NCBI GenBank assembly: GCA_965153355.1 | Contig: OZ231127.1 | Coordinates: 73,036,001 to 73,100,000, forward strand | Origin: Flaccisagitta enflata | Lineage: Eukaryota > Chaetognatha > Sagittoidea > Aphragmophora | DNA length: 64,000 nucleotides | Direction: 5' to 3' | In this document: in pieces, positions 1 to 9,519 of the stretch | Numbering within the stretch: the stretch's first letter is position 1 | How the letters are laid out: every line of letters starts with the position of its first letter | Translations under genes and position numbers: made by a program | Notes under the pieces: generated by a model | The model's database searches: none | Told to the model about the DNA's origin: nothing | The model's input: only the letters and a program-made list of their open reading frames with translations

Positions 1-480
1 GACCATCTGCCTACCCACCCACCTTTGACCACCTGCCCGCCCACCCACCCACCTTTGACCACTTTCCCGCCCACCCACCCACCTTTGACCACCTGCCCAC
101 CCACCCACCCACCTTTGACCACCTGCCCACCCACCAACTAACCCACCCACCCACCGTTGACCACATGCCCACCCACCAACCAACCCATATACCAACCCTT
201 TCTTGTTTACCCACCAACTCACCTATACCCAACCAAAAACTCACCTTTGCCCACTCTCCACACCATATATGCCCAACCCCTACACCATCTATGCCCACCC
301 ACCAACCCATATATGCCCACTGACCAACCCATCCTTGCCCACCCACCCTTGCCCACCTATCAACCCACCTTTGCCCACCTATCAACCTACCTTTGCCCAC
401 CTATCAACCCACCTCTGCCAACCCACTAACCCATCTATGCTCACCCACCAACCCACCATGAATCACCTACCAATGCCCAC
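1..480. repeat. C-rich minisatellite
   Basis: Tandem repeats of about 30 bp built from CCCACCCACC and TTTGACCACCTG fill roughly the first 200 bases, then drift into a looser array of CCCACCTATCAA and CCTTTGCCCA units. The minus strand carries closely spaced GGG runs (GGTGGGTGGGTGGG), a G-quadruplex-capable pattern. The long open frames across it on both strands are by-products of the periodicity. The array begins before the window edge. Confidence 0.9.
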
Positions 481-645
481 CCACAAGCACAAATCCAATA
501 GCGACAAAATCAATGCCCTTTAGACGGCAAAATGCAGTTTTATTTGAGACTGGAATTACATCGATTATTGCAGAAAAAGGCTAAAACTATGGTTAGGGGT
601 CAAGATTCCGGGTAATTTATCATCCTAGATGCACAATGGGATCTC

Positions 646-769
646 AACAAGGCCGGATACACGGCAAAACGGTCGCGTACAGTTTGGCAGGGGCCGTAAT
701 ACTGCTCAATTTAAGAAAATCTGTTACCAACGGACAAAGCAAGGTGTAGAGACGCGTGTCCGCGACTAG
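646..769 (-). mobile_element. Degenerate hairpin-ended short element (subfamily H1/H2)
   Basis: Begins AACAAGGCCGGATACACGG and ends CGTGTCCGCGACTAGAAA, the two hallmark ends of the dispersed family described in the findings. The internal GTCC-type array is nearly lost. Strand is given so that the hairpin end is the left end on the element's own forward strand. Confidence 0.7.
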
Positions 770-1930
770 AAATATCAAGTTGTCAAGGTTATCATGCAAA
801 TGGTTGGCATACAGCCTCGGAGCCTCGAGGCCACTCTGCTAGTAAATAGTCTTAAGACAGAAATATTGCACGCTCATTGGCGGCTCGCTGGCATCGCTAC
901 CATGATGAAATTCTAAATCATTGCAAATAATTGAAAATATCCAAACAACAATGATGTGACATCTTTTATTGGTTATGACAAAAAAGCAAACAACATCCTT
1001 TCACTAAAGACTAAAAAAAGAAAAAGATATCTTAACTTGTGTAAAATGACTGTTCTAAGCAGCATTAAGTCAATTAGTTCAGAAGAGAAAATAATAGCTA
1101 ATCTACAATTTTTTTTTCAAATTCTATCAAATTCTATCTAAGCCATTTTCATAGAAGATACGTAGCTTTAGATAAAATTTTAAGGTTAACTTCATTTTAA
1201 TCTATCCCAAAAAAAAATTTGTCGCATTATTCACCAGTTTGATAAGCTATGAAATGTAATGTAATAAATCAAAGTTCACCATGAACAAACAGTGAAAAAT
1301 AATAGATATTGTGTACTTCATCAGAACTCACGATTCTCAACCTGGAGACGCAGACTTGAAAAAACAACCAGGGAAAAACCATGAAACCGAAACCAAAGTA
1401 GAGAAAGACAGATAGAAAGACAGATCAGAGTTTCTCAGAATGAACCTTGTAAAAAACCACAACCAATTCGACTCATTTCCTTTCAGATTACACATCAGGT
1501 TTCATAGTATGCATTATTGATAATGGGTCATTATTATGAACATAGCTAATTCCTTTAGATCTACTTAAGAAAATAGCTATGTATATAATAATAGACACTG
1601 CATAGTATGGACATGATAAGTGCAATCATCAGTGAGTCAGTGAGTCTAATAAAGTACACAGCTCTGAATTTTGCACAGCTCCATGGTGAAGTATTCAGCC
1701 ATAATGAACATTTAAGATTCAGAGATTTTAACACTATCGCCCAAAAAATTCTCTGTTTTAAATCTTAGAGGTACAAAAATTCAGAATCGGTGAATCTTTT
1801 AGTTGAATAGCAAAATGATCTTATCATTCATGTTCTTATTCTTCCGTGTATATCAATGATATGTTATCTTGACTTCAATGCTGCTTTGTACCTAAGACCT
1901 AGGCACAGTGAAGCTTCACTAGAGCGCATA
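770..1930. other. Unique AT-rich DNA, nothing recognised
   Basis: No exon with convincing splice sites, repeat or mobile-element end was found here. The 61-residue frame at 956-1141 is lysine- and serine-rich low-complexity sequence without family resemblance. Confidence 0.5.
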
Positions 1931-2120
1931 TCAAAAAAAGTGGCCAAAATCATGAAAATAATAATGAAATCTCAGGTGAGGCGTAGAAATCAAAGCCTTG
2001 AAGGCAGACAGCCCAAATAGTGGACGCGCCGTCCATCGTCTGTGGCTCAAGGTTACAATAAGGGCAGATGTGAGTGAAATTGTCAAGATGACAGGAGGCA
2101 AGTTGCTAGGGAGGAATTGA

Positions 2121-2378
2121 TCATACTGACACAACCAAAGGTAGAGTGCCAAGGACATGGTTGATGCAAGAGTCTTCAGCGTTGGACGTCGGTCTAGTGC
2201 CATTCATAATCATTATTAACTTTAGCACGTTTCCACATTCTGAGAAGAAATCTCTGAATTCCATTTCCATGGCGTTGTGGGGCAGTTTTCGGACGAACAA
2301 TTGTTGGCCATCAGGATACCGAGTTCTTTCCAGCGTGGGATCAGCCATGCAAGCCAGCATTGCCCTCCGTTTCGCCAC
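2121..2378 (-). pseudogene. G3BP-like RRM fragment, decayed
   Basis: The minus-strand frame contains PDGQQLFVRKLPHN followed by a helix-like stretch ending EFRDFFSECGNVLKL. This matches the start of the RNA-recognition motif of the G3BP/Rasputin family, where PDSxQLFxGNLPH (RNP2) and EFFxxxGNVxELRI are typical. A splice acceptor-like TATTTAG lies just upstream on the minus strand, near 2390. The RNP1 motif (normally GFGFVxF) is not intact: the corresponding place reads GTLPLVVSV and is followed by a stop, as if a codon were lost or the frame shifted. No NTF2-like domain or RGG tail is nearby. Seen: the RRM half. Inferred: a retro-copied or duplicated pseudogene fragment. It could instead be a diverged internal exon of a live gene. 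Confidence 0.45.
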
Positions 2379-2399
2379 TCAATCCAAAACAACCTAAAT

Positions 2400-2831
2400 A
2401 GAATAGAACAAAAATTTCAAAAATATATAAAATCCTATCAGAAGTTTAAGCAATCTTTGACGTTGATGAAGGACTGGAGGGATGTTTCAATAGTATTGTT
2501 TGCAGTTAAATTCAAATAACATAAAACACAATTTCAATTTCATGAAATGCATAAAAAGCTCCAAAATTACAGTCCCTGACTGGAGACTAACTTTTGAAGC
2601 TTTCTGGTCGCACAAACACAACTAAAAAAAGCTTCAAAATTACAGTCCCCGACTGGGAACTAATTTTTGAAGCTTTCTCATTGCGTAAACGCAACTCGAG
2701 AAGATACACAAGACAGCAATTTCAAGAAAAAAAAAATATTCAATATTGTTTTGATGACAAAACTTGATAATGATAACAATAGTTGATGATAATGATGACA
2801 ATGAATTATAATGACAACAAAAATCTAAGAA
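2400..2831. other. Unique AT-rich DNA with a duplicated 70-bp segment
   Basis: Two near-copies of a segment containing TTACAGTCCC(T/C)GACTGG and TTTTTGAAGCTTTCT lie at about 2565-2620 and 2635-2690. The stretch 2755-2830 is GATGATAA-rich and may be an outlier of the 19-bp minisatellite further right. Confidence 0.5.
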
Positions 2832-2954
2832 AACAAGGCCAAGTGGGCCAATAAGGTGCGACGTGTGGATCATTGAACAAATGCGTTACCCGACCAACCA
2901 ACCAACCAACCAACCAACGGACACAGCCAGTCATAGAGGTGCTTTGTCGCACCT
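2832..2954 (-). mobile_element. Hairpin-ended short element, subfamily H3
   Basis: Runs from AACAAGGCCAAGTGGGCCAA to GGTGCTTTGTCGCACCTAAA. On its own forward strand it starts with the hairpin AGGTGCGACAAAGCACCT and carries the distal complement GTCGCACCT, with a (GGTT)n stretch between them. About 120 bp, typical for this subfamily. Confidence 0.8.
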
Positions 2955-3310
2955 AAAAATTATATAAAATTTTTTAAAAAATTTTTTAAAGAAAAAAAAA
3001 TAGAAAAGAAAAAAGAAAAAAAAATTCAAAAATTTGTCAAAAATTTTTCAAAAAATGTTCAGAAAAAAAAAATTTTTATAAGAAATTTAAAAAAATTTGT
3101 AAAATATTTTTTAAAAAATTTTCAAAAAAAAAATTTTCAAAAAAATTTTCAAAGAAATTTAGTAATTGAAGATGATGACAGTAGTCGAAGATGATGACAG
3201 TAGTTGAGAATGATGACAGTAGATGAAGATTAATTTTCAAAAAAGATTTCAAAATTTTCAAAAAAAAAAAAATCTTAATTAAAAAAATTTTCAAAAAAAT
3301 TTAGTAGTTG
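2955..3310. repeat. AT-rich low-complexity block with minisatellite outlier
   Basis: Dominated by runs of A and the words AAATTTTT and TTTTCAAAAA. At about 3165-3235 it includes three units of GAAGATGATGACAGTAGT, the same motif as the main array at 3747-4206. Confidence 0.8.
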
Positions 3311-3314
3311 ATGA

Positions 3315-3745
3315 CACTTTTTTTTTCTATAAGAGACCAGTTTATAAGAGACATGAGCCTGAGATTTGCCAAAATCTTAAGAACAAAATAGGAGAATGCC
3401 CAGGCTGAGATTCAGTTTTGGTCATTTTCAAAAGATTTTTTTTTTAATTTCCGATCTAAAAAATACATTTCATTCAATTTTTTCAGAAATATAGGTTTTT
3501 TTTATCTAAAAAAAAACTTCCTTATATAGTTTGCACTTGAAATCAGGCATTGTATTAAAAAAAACCATGATAATTACAAAGTTTAAGATACAAATATCAT
3601 AATTAAGGTGTTTTCATACGATTCATATTTTAATAAACATCAAAGAAATTAAGAACACTATAAGAGAATTTCAGGCTGAAAACGGCCCAAAATTCAAGAA
3701 CACCCCGGCTGAGTTCCAAAAAGTTGTCTCTTATAAAAAAAAGTG
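3315..3745. mobile_element. MITE-like element inserted in minisatellite
   Basis: The left end CACTTTTTTTTTCTATAAGAG and the right end CTCTTATAAAAAAAAGTG are inverted repeats of about 20 bp. The 431-bp interior is unique AT-rich DNA with GGCTGAGATT and GGCTGAGTTC words. The flanks on both sides (AGTAGTTGATGA on the left, TAGTTGAAGATGATGA on the right) are units of the neighbouring 19-bp minisatellite, so the element appears to have landed inside that array. A target-site duplication cannot be separated from the repeat itself. Confidence 0.6.
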
Positions 3746-3746
3746 T

Positions 3747-4206
3747 AGTTGAAGATGATGACAGTAGTCGAAGATGATTACAGTTGTCGAAGATGATGAC
3801 AATAGTCGAAGATGATGACAGTAGTCGAAGATGATGACAGTAGTCGAAGATGATGACAGTAGTCGAAGATGATGACAGTAGTCAAAGATGATGGCAGTAG
3901 TCGAAGATGATGGCAGTAGTCGAAGATGATGGCAGTAGTCGAAGATGATGGCAGTAGTCGAAGATGATGACAGTAGTCGAAGATGATGACAGTAGTCGAA
4001 GATGATGACAGTAGTCGAAGATGATGACAGTAGTCGAAGATGATGACAGTAGTTGAAGATGATGACAGTAGTTGAAGATGATGACAGTAGTCGAAGATGA
4101 TGACAGTCGAAGATGATGACAGTAGTTGAAGATGATGACAGTGGTCAAAGATGATGACAGTAGTTGAAGATGATGACAGCAGTTGAACATGATGACAATA
4201 GTTAAG
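3747..4206. repeat. 19-bp minisatellite
   Basis: About 24 units of AGTCGAAGATGATGACAGT with few substitutions; a block near 3890-3960 carries GATGGCAGT instead of GATGACAGT. Because 19 is not a multiple of three, the 116-residue minus-strand frame has a 19-residue period and is an artefact. Confidence 0.95.
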
Positions 4207-4327
4207 ATGAATCTTGAAATCATTGAAGGCAAAACCTAGAGAAAAATCAGAATGTAATAAAAGAGTTCAACTCCAATCCTCTATAAAAATTGCCTAAGTC
4301 CTAATACCATATAACTACATCATTAAG

Positions 4328-5275
4328 CTAATATCTTATAAACCAGACTTCAGATTTAATTCGAATTTTGCAGGGGCAGTTCAATTAATATCCTTTACTT
4401 GTTTACCAAATTAAAAAAGAATTCACATAACTTTATTACCCTTTACCTATGTAAACTGCCTGAGTCAAAGTAACATATTACTACATGAATAAGCTAATAT
4501 CTCATAAACCAGACTTCAGATTTAATTCAAATTTTGCAGGGGTTATTTATCTACTACCCTCTACTTGTATACCAAATAAAAAAAAAATTCACATACCTTT
4601 ACTACCCTTTGCCTATATAAATTGCCTAAGTCCTAGCAACATACCACTACATAAAAAGCTAATATCTTATAAACCAGTTTTCAGATTTAATTCAAATTTT
4701 GCAGGGGTTGTTTATTTACTACCCTCTACTTGTATACCAAATTTGAAAAAAAATTACAAACCTTTACTACCCTCTACCTGTGTAAACCACTTAAGTCCCA
4801 GCTATATATTACTACAAAAATAATAGGCAAAGGGTAGTAAAAGTTTATGAATTTTTTTGAAAATTGGTACACAAGCTCCTATTGACCTATAAACAACACC
4901 AGCAAAGTTTCATAAAATTCTAAAGTCTGGTTCCAAAGATATGAAGGGTAACATATTATTAAATAAATAGATAAGCTAATATCTCCTACACCAGACCTCA
5001 AATTTAATTCAAATTTTGCAGGGGTTGTTTATTTAGTATCCTTTACTTGCATTGCAAATTTAAAGAAAATTCCCATAGTTTTACTACCCTCTACCTATAT
5101 AGATTGCTTAAGTGCAGTAAAATACTAATACAAAAATAATAGGCAAAGGGTAGTAAAAGTTTATGAATTTTTCTGAAAATTGGTACACAAGCTCCCATTG
5201 ACATAAGAATAACACTGGTAAAGTTTCACTAACTCCTGAGGCCTGGTTCAGAAGATATGAGAGGGTTTTAACCAG
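4328..5275. repeat. About 165-bp satellite with direct and inverted copies
   Basis: Direct units start at CTAATATCTTATAAACCAGA near 4328, 4494, 4659 and 4976. Each contains AATTTTGCAGGGG and TACTACCCTCTAC. Inverted units beginning AATAGGCAAAGGGTAGTAAA lie near 4822-4950 and 5129-5260. The mixture gives a partly palindromic satellite block. No gene is supported in it. Confidence 0.85.
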
Positions 5276-5533
5276 AGGAACGAACAATCTAACAAACAGA
5301 CTACGTATCACTGCTACTTCATAGTCACCGACAAAAACTGTTTGTCGGGGACAAAAAACAAGTGATGCAGAGTCACCATATCGTTGAAGACAGGTACCGA
5401 CGTACAAATTGATGATCAAAACCTCTTTTTTGGCGTACACTCTCCTTTTTTTACTGTTGGCCCAAAAAAAGAACATTTTAAGAACATGCTGAACCTCAGA
5501 TTCAAAAATTCATGTTCCTATGTAAAGAAAATA

Positions 5534-6162
5534 AAAAATCTCAGGATTATGTCAAAATTGTGGGATTTTACCATCCATCCCATTATAAACCAATTTTGAC
5601 CCCAGGAATAAAAATCTGCAGTCAAAAATGGTCTCAGGTCAATATTTCGATAGGCTACAGCTACGTTTCTTAGGTCAAAATACTATATAAGGTCAAATTT
5701 TCAAAATTGGAAATTTGTTTATCTGATTGCAGATTCAAAATCCTTGCAAAAAACTGTGTGAAGAAAGCGTCTTTCTTTTTTCAAAATTTTGATTAGAACT
5801 TTGTCAAAATTAACATTATCCGTCATAATTAGGCCAAATTTAGACAAAAAAGCAATTTTACTCTATTTTGGATGTTTAACGCTAATTTTGACTATGTTCC
5901 AATCAAAATTTCAAAAAAGAAAAATACTTTCTTTTAATAGTTTTTTCCAAGGATTTTGAATCTGCAATCAGATTGACAAATTTCTAATTTTGAAAATTTG
6001 ACCTTATACAGTATTTTGACCTGAGAAATGTAGCCGTAGCCTATCGAAATATTGACCTGAGACCATTTCTGACTGCGGATTTGGATTCCTTGGGTCAAAA
6101 TTGGTCTAGTATGGGATGGACGGTAAAATCCCCCAATTTTGACATAATCCTGAGATTTTTTA
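5534..6162. mobile_element. 0.63-kb inverted-repeat (foldback/MITE-like) element
   Basis: The left arm starts AAAAATCTCAGGATTATGTC and the right arm ends GACATAATCCTGAGATTTTT. The arms stay complementary for about 280 bp each: TCAATATTTCGATAGGCTAC in the left arm pairs with GTAGCCTATCGAAATATTGA in the right. A spacer of under 100 bp, around 5820-5890, separates them. No transposase is encoded. It lies immediately downstream, in the sense of the minus strand, of the candidate exon at 6218-6307. Confidence 0.85.
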
Positions 6163-6217
6163 GTAAAGAAAAGCGTGTGTCCGCAACTTCAAAATTTCTA
6201 AATAAATTTGAACATAC

Positions 6218-6307
6218 CTTGACCAGGGTTGGCAGCGCCATCGGGTCCTTTTCTGCCTCTACGCGCCGTTCAATCTTGATTTGACAGGCCGCTTGGGGGA
6301 AGGACAT
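6218..6307 (-). CDS. Candidate first coding exon, product unknown
   Basis: On the minus strand an ATG at 6307 opens a 30-codon frame (MSFPQAACQIKIERRVEAE...) that ends exactly at a strong splice donor, GTCAAG followed by GTATGT, in phase 0. An in-frame stop lies just upstream of the ATG, which supports it as an initiator. Codon use and residue content look coding, unlike the AT-rich surroundings. No domain is recognised and the next exon could not be found with certainty. The inverted-repeat element at 5534-6162 would lie in the first intron. Confidence 0.4.
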
Positions 6308-7180
6308 CCCACCTTAACCACCTTGTCCACTGGAAATGCGGTTGCTGTCGTCACGTCACGGCCGTTACGAGGTTCCCATTGGGGGTGAGGTGGCACTGCC
6401 TCGGAAGCAGGAGAAGCAGCTGGGCAAAGAGAATCAAGTTGGGAGGGTCAACATATTTTTCGCGAACCAGCCTCTACAAATGACACTAATGAAAGAGAGG
6501 GAATCTGGAAAATTAAATTGCCTGATGGATTGGAGATTTTGACCATACAACGCAATCAGGGGCAGTTGTTACATGGCAAAAACGACCCATTTTCTCTAAA
6601 CCCCGCTATGAAACTGATTGAGCAAGTTACCATTTTTTTTTCAATTATCTTATCATCTCTTGACTATAGGATAAGATGGGGAAAGGTGAGTAAGGCCGGA
6701 AACAGCCGCGGATGGGTAGGCAGGAGCAGTAAAGAGGGCCAGTCAAGCAAAAAAGGCGATAAATGATCAATGGCTGAAAATTCAAAAAGTCCGTGTCCAC
6801 GACTAAAAAAAACATGCTGTTGGGCTCGGGTAGTGATGCATAAGGCACTAGATCAAACAAGATTTTGTCAAAAGCATAGAAGTTAAAACTGAAATGGTAC
6901 ACTTAATGAACAAAAAGGAAATACAAAACAAAGGCTGACGGACAGACAAAGTTTCAATTACTCTTGATAATGGTAAAAAAAACTCAATTTATTTTTCGCT
7001 TTACCAAACGCAAAATCTGAATTTCATGGCGCACTAGTTTAAACCTCTATGTAGTTCATTATGTAGCTCATGAAATTTAATTCTAACAAAAGATTTTGAA
7101 CGATTTTTTAATTTGATCAAAGACCGTTTACTCCCAATGATATTCATCAGGCACTTTGATAAGTGGCACGTTTCCATTCC
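6308..7180. other. Mostly unique DNA with one degraded hairpin-element copy
   Basis: About 6690-6810 reads like a worn H-family element: AAGGCCGGAAACAGCCGCGG, then GGCAGGAGCAGTAAA, and finally GTGTCCACGACTAAAAA. The rest shows nothing I can name. Confidence 0.45.
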
Positions 7181-7318
7181 ATGCCTACAAAACCAGGTAC
7201 CTATCACCCACCAGTCTACGCGGCATCACACTTGCAAGATCAGCACGTATCGTCCCAGCTTCAGGGTGACATGCACCTGATAGACATGTTTATGACAAAA
7301 TATCGAAGGGCACAATGA
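7181..7318 (+). CDS. Small ORF, 45 residues, unknown
   Basis: ATG at 7181 to TGA at 7316-7318. The peptide starts MPTKPGTYHPPVYAAS and continues with mixed, non-repetitive composition ending KYRRAQ. It has no signal peptide, cysteines or recognised motif. Residue composition is more protein-like than the surrounding frames, but length alone cannot exclude chance, and it might be one exon of a larger gene. Confidence 0.25.
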   Translation: MPTKPGTYHPPVYAASHLQDQHVSSQLQGDMHLIDMFMTKYRRAQ

Positions 7319-8923
7319 ATAAGGAAGCATTGAAGAGAACAGGTCATTGGAAATAATGCGCCTACAAAAACATCTCTCAAGACCGTTGCATTTTTAGATT
7401 TTATGACTAAAATATTTTTGATAAAAACGGACACACAAACAGACAGAAAAAGAAACTGAAAGAGTCACAAGGAGATTGTTTATGGTGAGGATTTGGAGAC
7501 AGTGGAAAGTTTAGATGAGGGTTTCGAGGGAGTATTTTGGGGATCGGTTGTGGGGGAGAGTTGGGGATAAGAGTTGTGAAAATGAGCTTTAGATATGGCA
7601 AATTAGAAGTTTCAATTCATACTTCATTAATCCTGAACGCTGCAATGCATACTTTCAAACTTGTAGGCTCATACATGGGGCAATTTTCCCTCAAACACAA
7701 ATCAACTGGCTCGTTCATGGCTCATCAAATGCTGATAAAAACAAATGATAGCACAGAGAAAAACAAACTAGTTTACATGCTTGCACAATGCATAAATTGT
7801 CTTTCAATCAGTGTCATTGTTCCATAAGTTTAAGAAATAAATGTTTGACCTTTAAATCTGAACTAAACAAAAGGATTACTAAATCTGAATATGTAAGATA
7901 TCCTCTTATCTACCTTTCAATGTTCTTGCTCCCAATTTTGATCCTTCCTATAGATGTAAAGGAATGAAGAGAAAGCCTCGAAATAGGTGTAAGAGTAAAG
8001 GGAAGTATTTTGAAAGAGGACATCTTACAAAAAAAAGGCATATGTTTTACCATTTAGTTTCAATGATATCTGGCAAATTAGTTAAGTCTGTAAGGTGAGA
8101 AAATTCCTACCATATAACACTGAATCGAATAATCCTAAATGCTGAAGTTTAATCTCACATGTATGTATTGCAAAATGCATTCAAAAGTTTTTATGCAGAA
8201 GTGTGGAGAAATGTCGGAGAAAATTAGTTCACGTTTGAGTATTTTTGGTTTTACCCGCCAGTTCATGTTGAGCCTAAAAGCCGACAAAGTCTTGGGAAGA
8301 GAAAATGAAAAAAAATTGACACAGGAAGGATTTCAGGGTTTTGGTTGTTAAAGAAATGAAATCCTAAAATCTTTTTAAGTTGCAGGACGTAAAAGACAAG
8401 TAAACCAGTCACAGATGGAAAGGGGAGGGGGGGTGGCAGGAAGGGGACGAGAATGACCCTCTTTACAAATATCATTACGGCCAATATAAGCCTTTTTTGC
8501 TTGACTGGAATAGGACGACCAGAGAGAGGACAGGTTGTGACAAGAGAGCACACACAGGAGACTACAGAAGGAGAGGGGGTAGAGGGAAATAATGAGGATC
8601 GAGGGAGATATGGAGTTGAAAAGTGGGAGAAAGAGGAAGTGAAGGGGAGAAGGGGTTGGAGCGGATCAAGAGAAAACCACATCCAAAACGCTTAGCTCAC
8701 AGTTACGGCTGCCGTCAGTTAAGAAGCACGTATAAAAGGAACCTGTAAAGCTGGAATGAAATTACTTAATGAATAGAAGGAACATATTTTTGAATCTATG
8801 AGAGGGACAAATGCTGAATAAACTAGTTCATTTGCTTTGATTATGCCAAAACATTAACAAAGCAAACAGGTGCGATTAAATGCCCAACATTTTCCCAACA
8901 GAAATATCCCTCATCATTTGTAT
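7319..8923. other. Unique DNA, purine-skewed segments, no supported gene
   Basis: 7440-7560 and 8400-8690 are purine-rich (GAGGG and GGAGA words) and generate proline/serine-rich minus-strand frames without domain character. The 70-residue plus-strand frame at 8139-8351 has no recognised motif. Confidence 0.45.
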
Positions 8924-9127
8924 CTAAGTCCAAGGTTGGATCATCCAGTCACCGGAACCAAAGACACCAGTATAGATACCAATGATAAAGGATATTTTAC
9001 TGGGGGAAGTAATATCACTGCTAAGATTAAACCGCTCTCGTCTTTTTTGTTTTTGACATAATTCAAGCTCATTTACATGTTCTAGCAACATTTGACAAAC
9101 CTCATGGGCTAAAGATATGGCCTCCAT
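8924..9127 (-). CDS. Candidate exon or ORF, 67 residues, helical start
   Basis: The minus-strand frame from ATG at 9127 starts MEAISLAHEVCQMLLEHVNE and runs on into a charged KQKRRER stretch, a pattern typical of an alpha-helical protein segment. The second half is less convincing. A TGA sits directly upstream in frame, so 9127 may be a true start or the segment may begin at a nearby splice acceptor. Product unknown. Confidence 0.25.
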   Translation of the reverse strand: MEAISLAHEVCQMLLEHVNELELCQKQKRRERFNLSSDITSPSKISFIIGIYTGVFGSGDWMIQPWT

Positions 9128-9519
9128 TCACTTACAAATAAATACTTGGTTAACGGCTCCACAGGATCATCATAGAAACATGCTACTTAATGAGAAAACT
9201 TATCACTTGTGGTTGAGAAAAGGAGGAGAGAAGAAAATAGAGGGAGGAGAGGTGACAAAGAGTAAGGAACGTGGTCAAGGGGGAGAGTGGTAGATAGGGA
9301 GAGAGTAAAAGAAAGGATTAGAAATAAACTTTAGAAAAGGATAAAGAGAGCAAGGTTGAGAGAAGATTACAGATTACAGATGGCTGTAGTAGAGTAGTAC
9401 TAAGGAATGTTAAATCTTTTGACTATTTAAATTATCTCATCTGATAAAATCAAACTTATCTGATGAAATGAGGGCACGAGCGTGAACTTCAATTTTGCTC
9501 CTTTCGCAAAGGTCGATTC

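Noticed and set aside
1-480. CRISPR-like look of regularly spaced repeats
   Set aside because: No unique spacers of constant length. It is a minisatellite in animal-type DNA. The same holds for the 47-bp and 21-bp arrays.
3882-4232. 116-residue minus-strand frame
   Set aside because: It has the exact 19-residue period of the 19-bp minisatellite.
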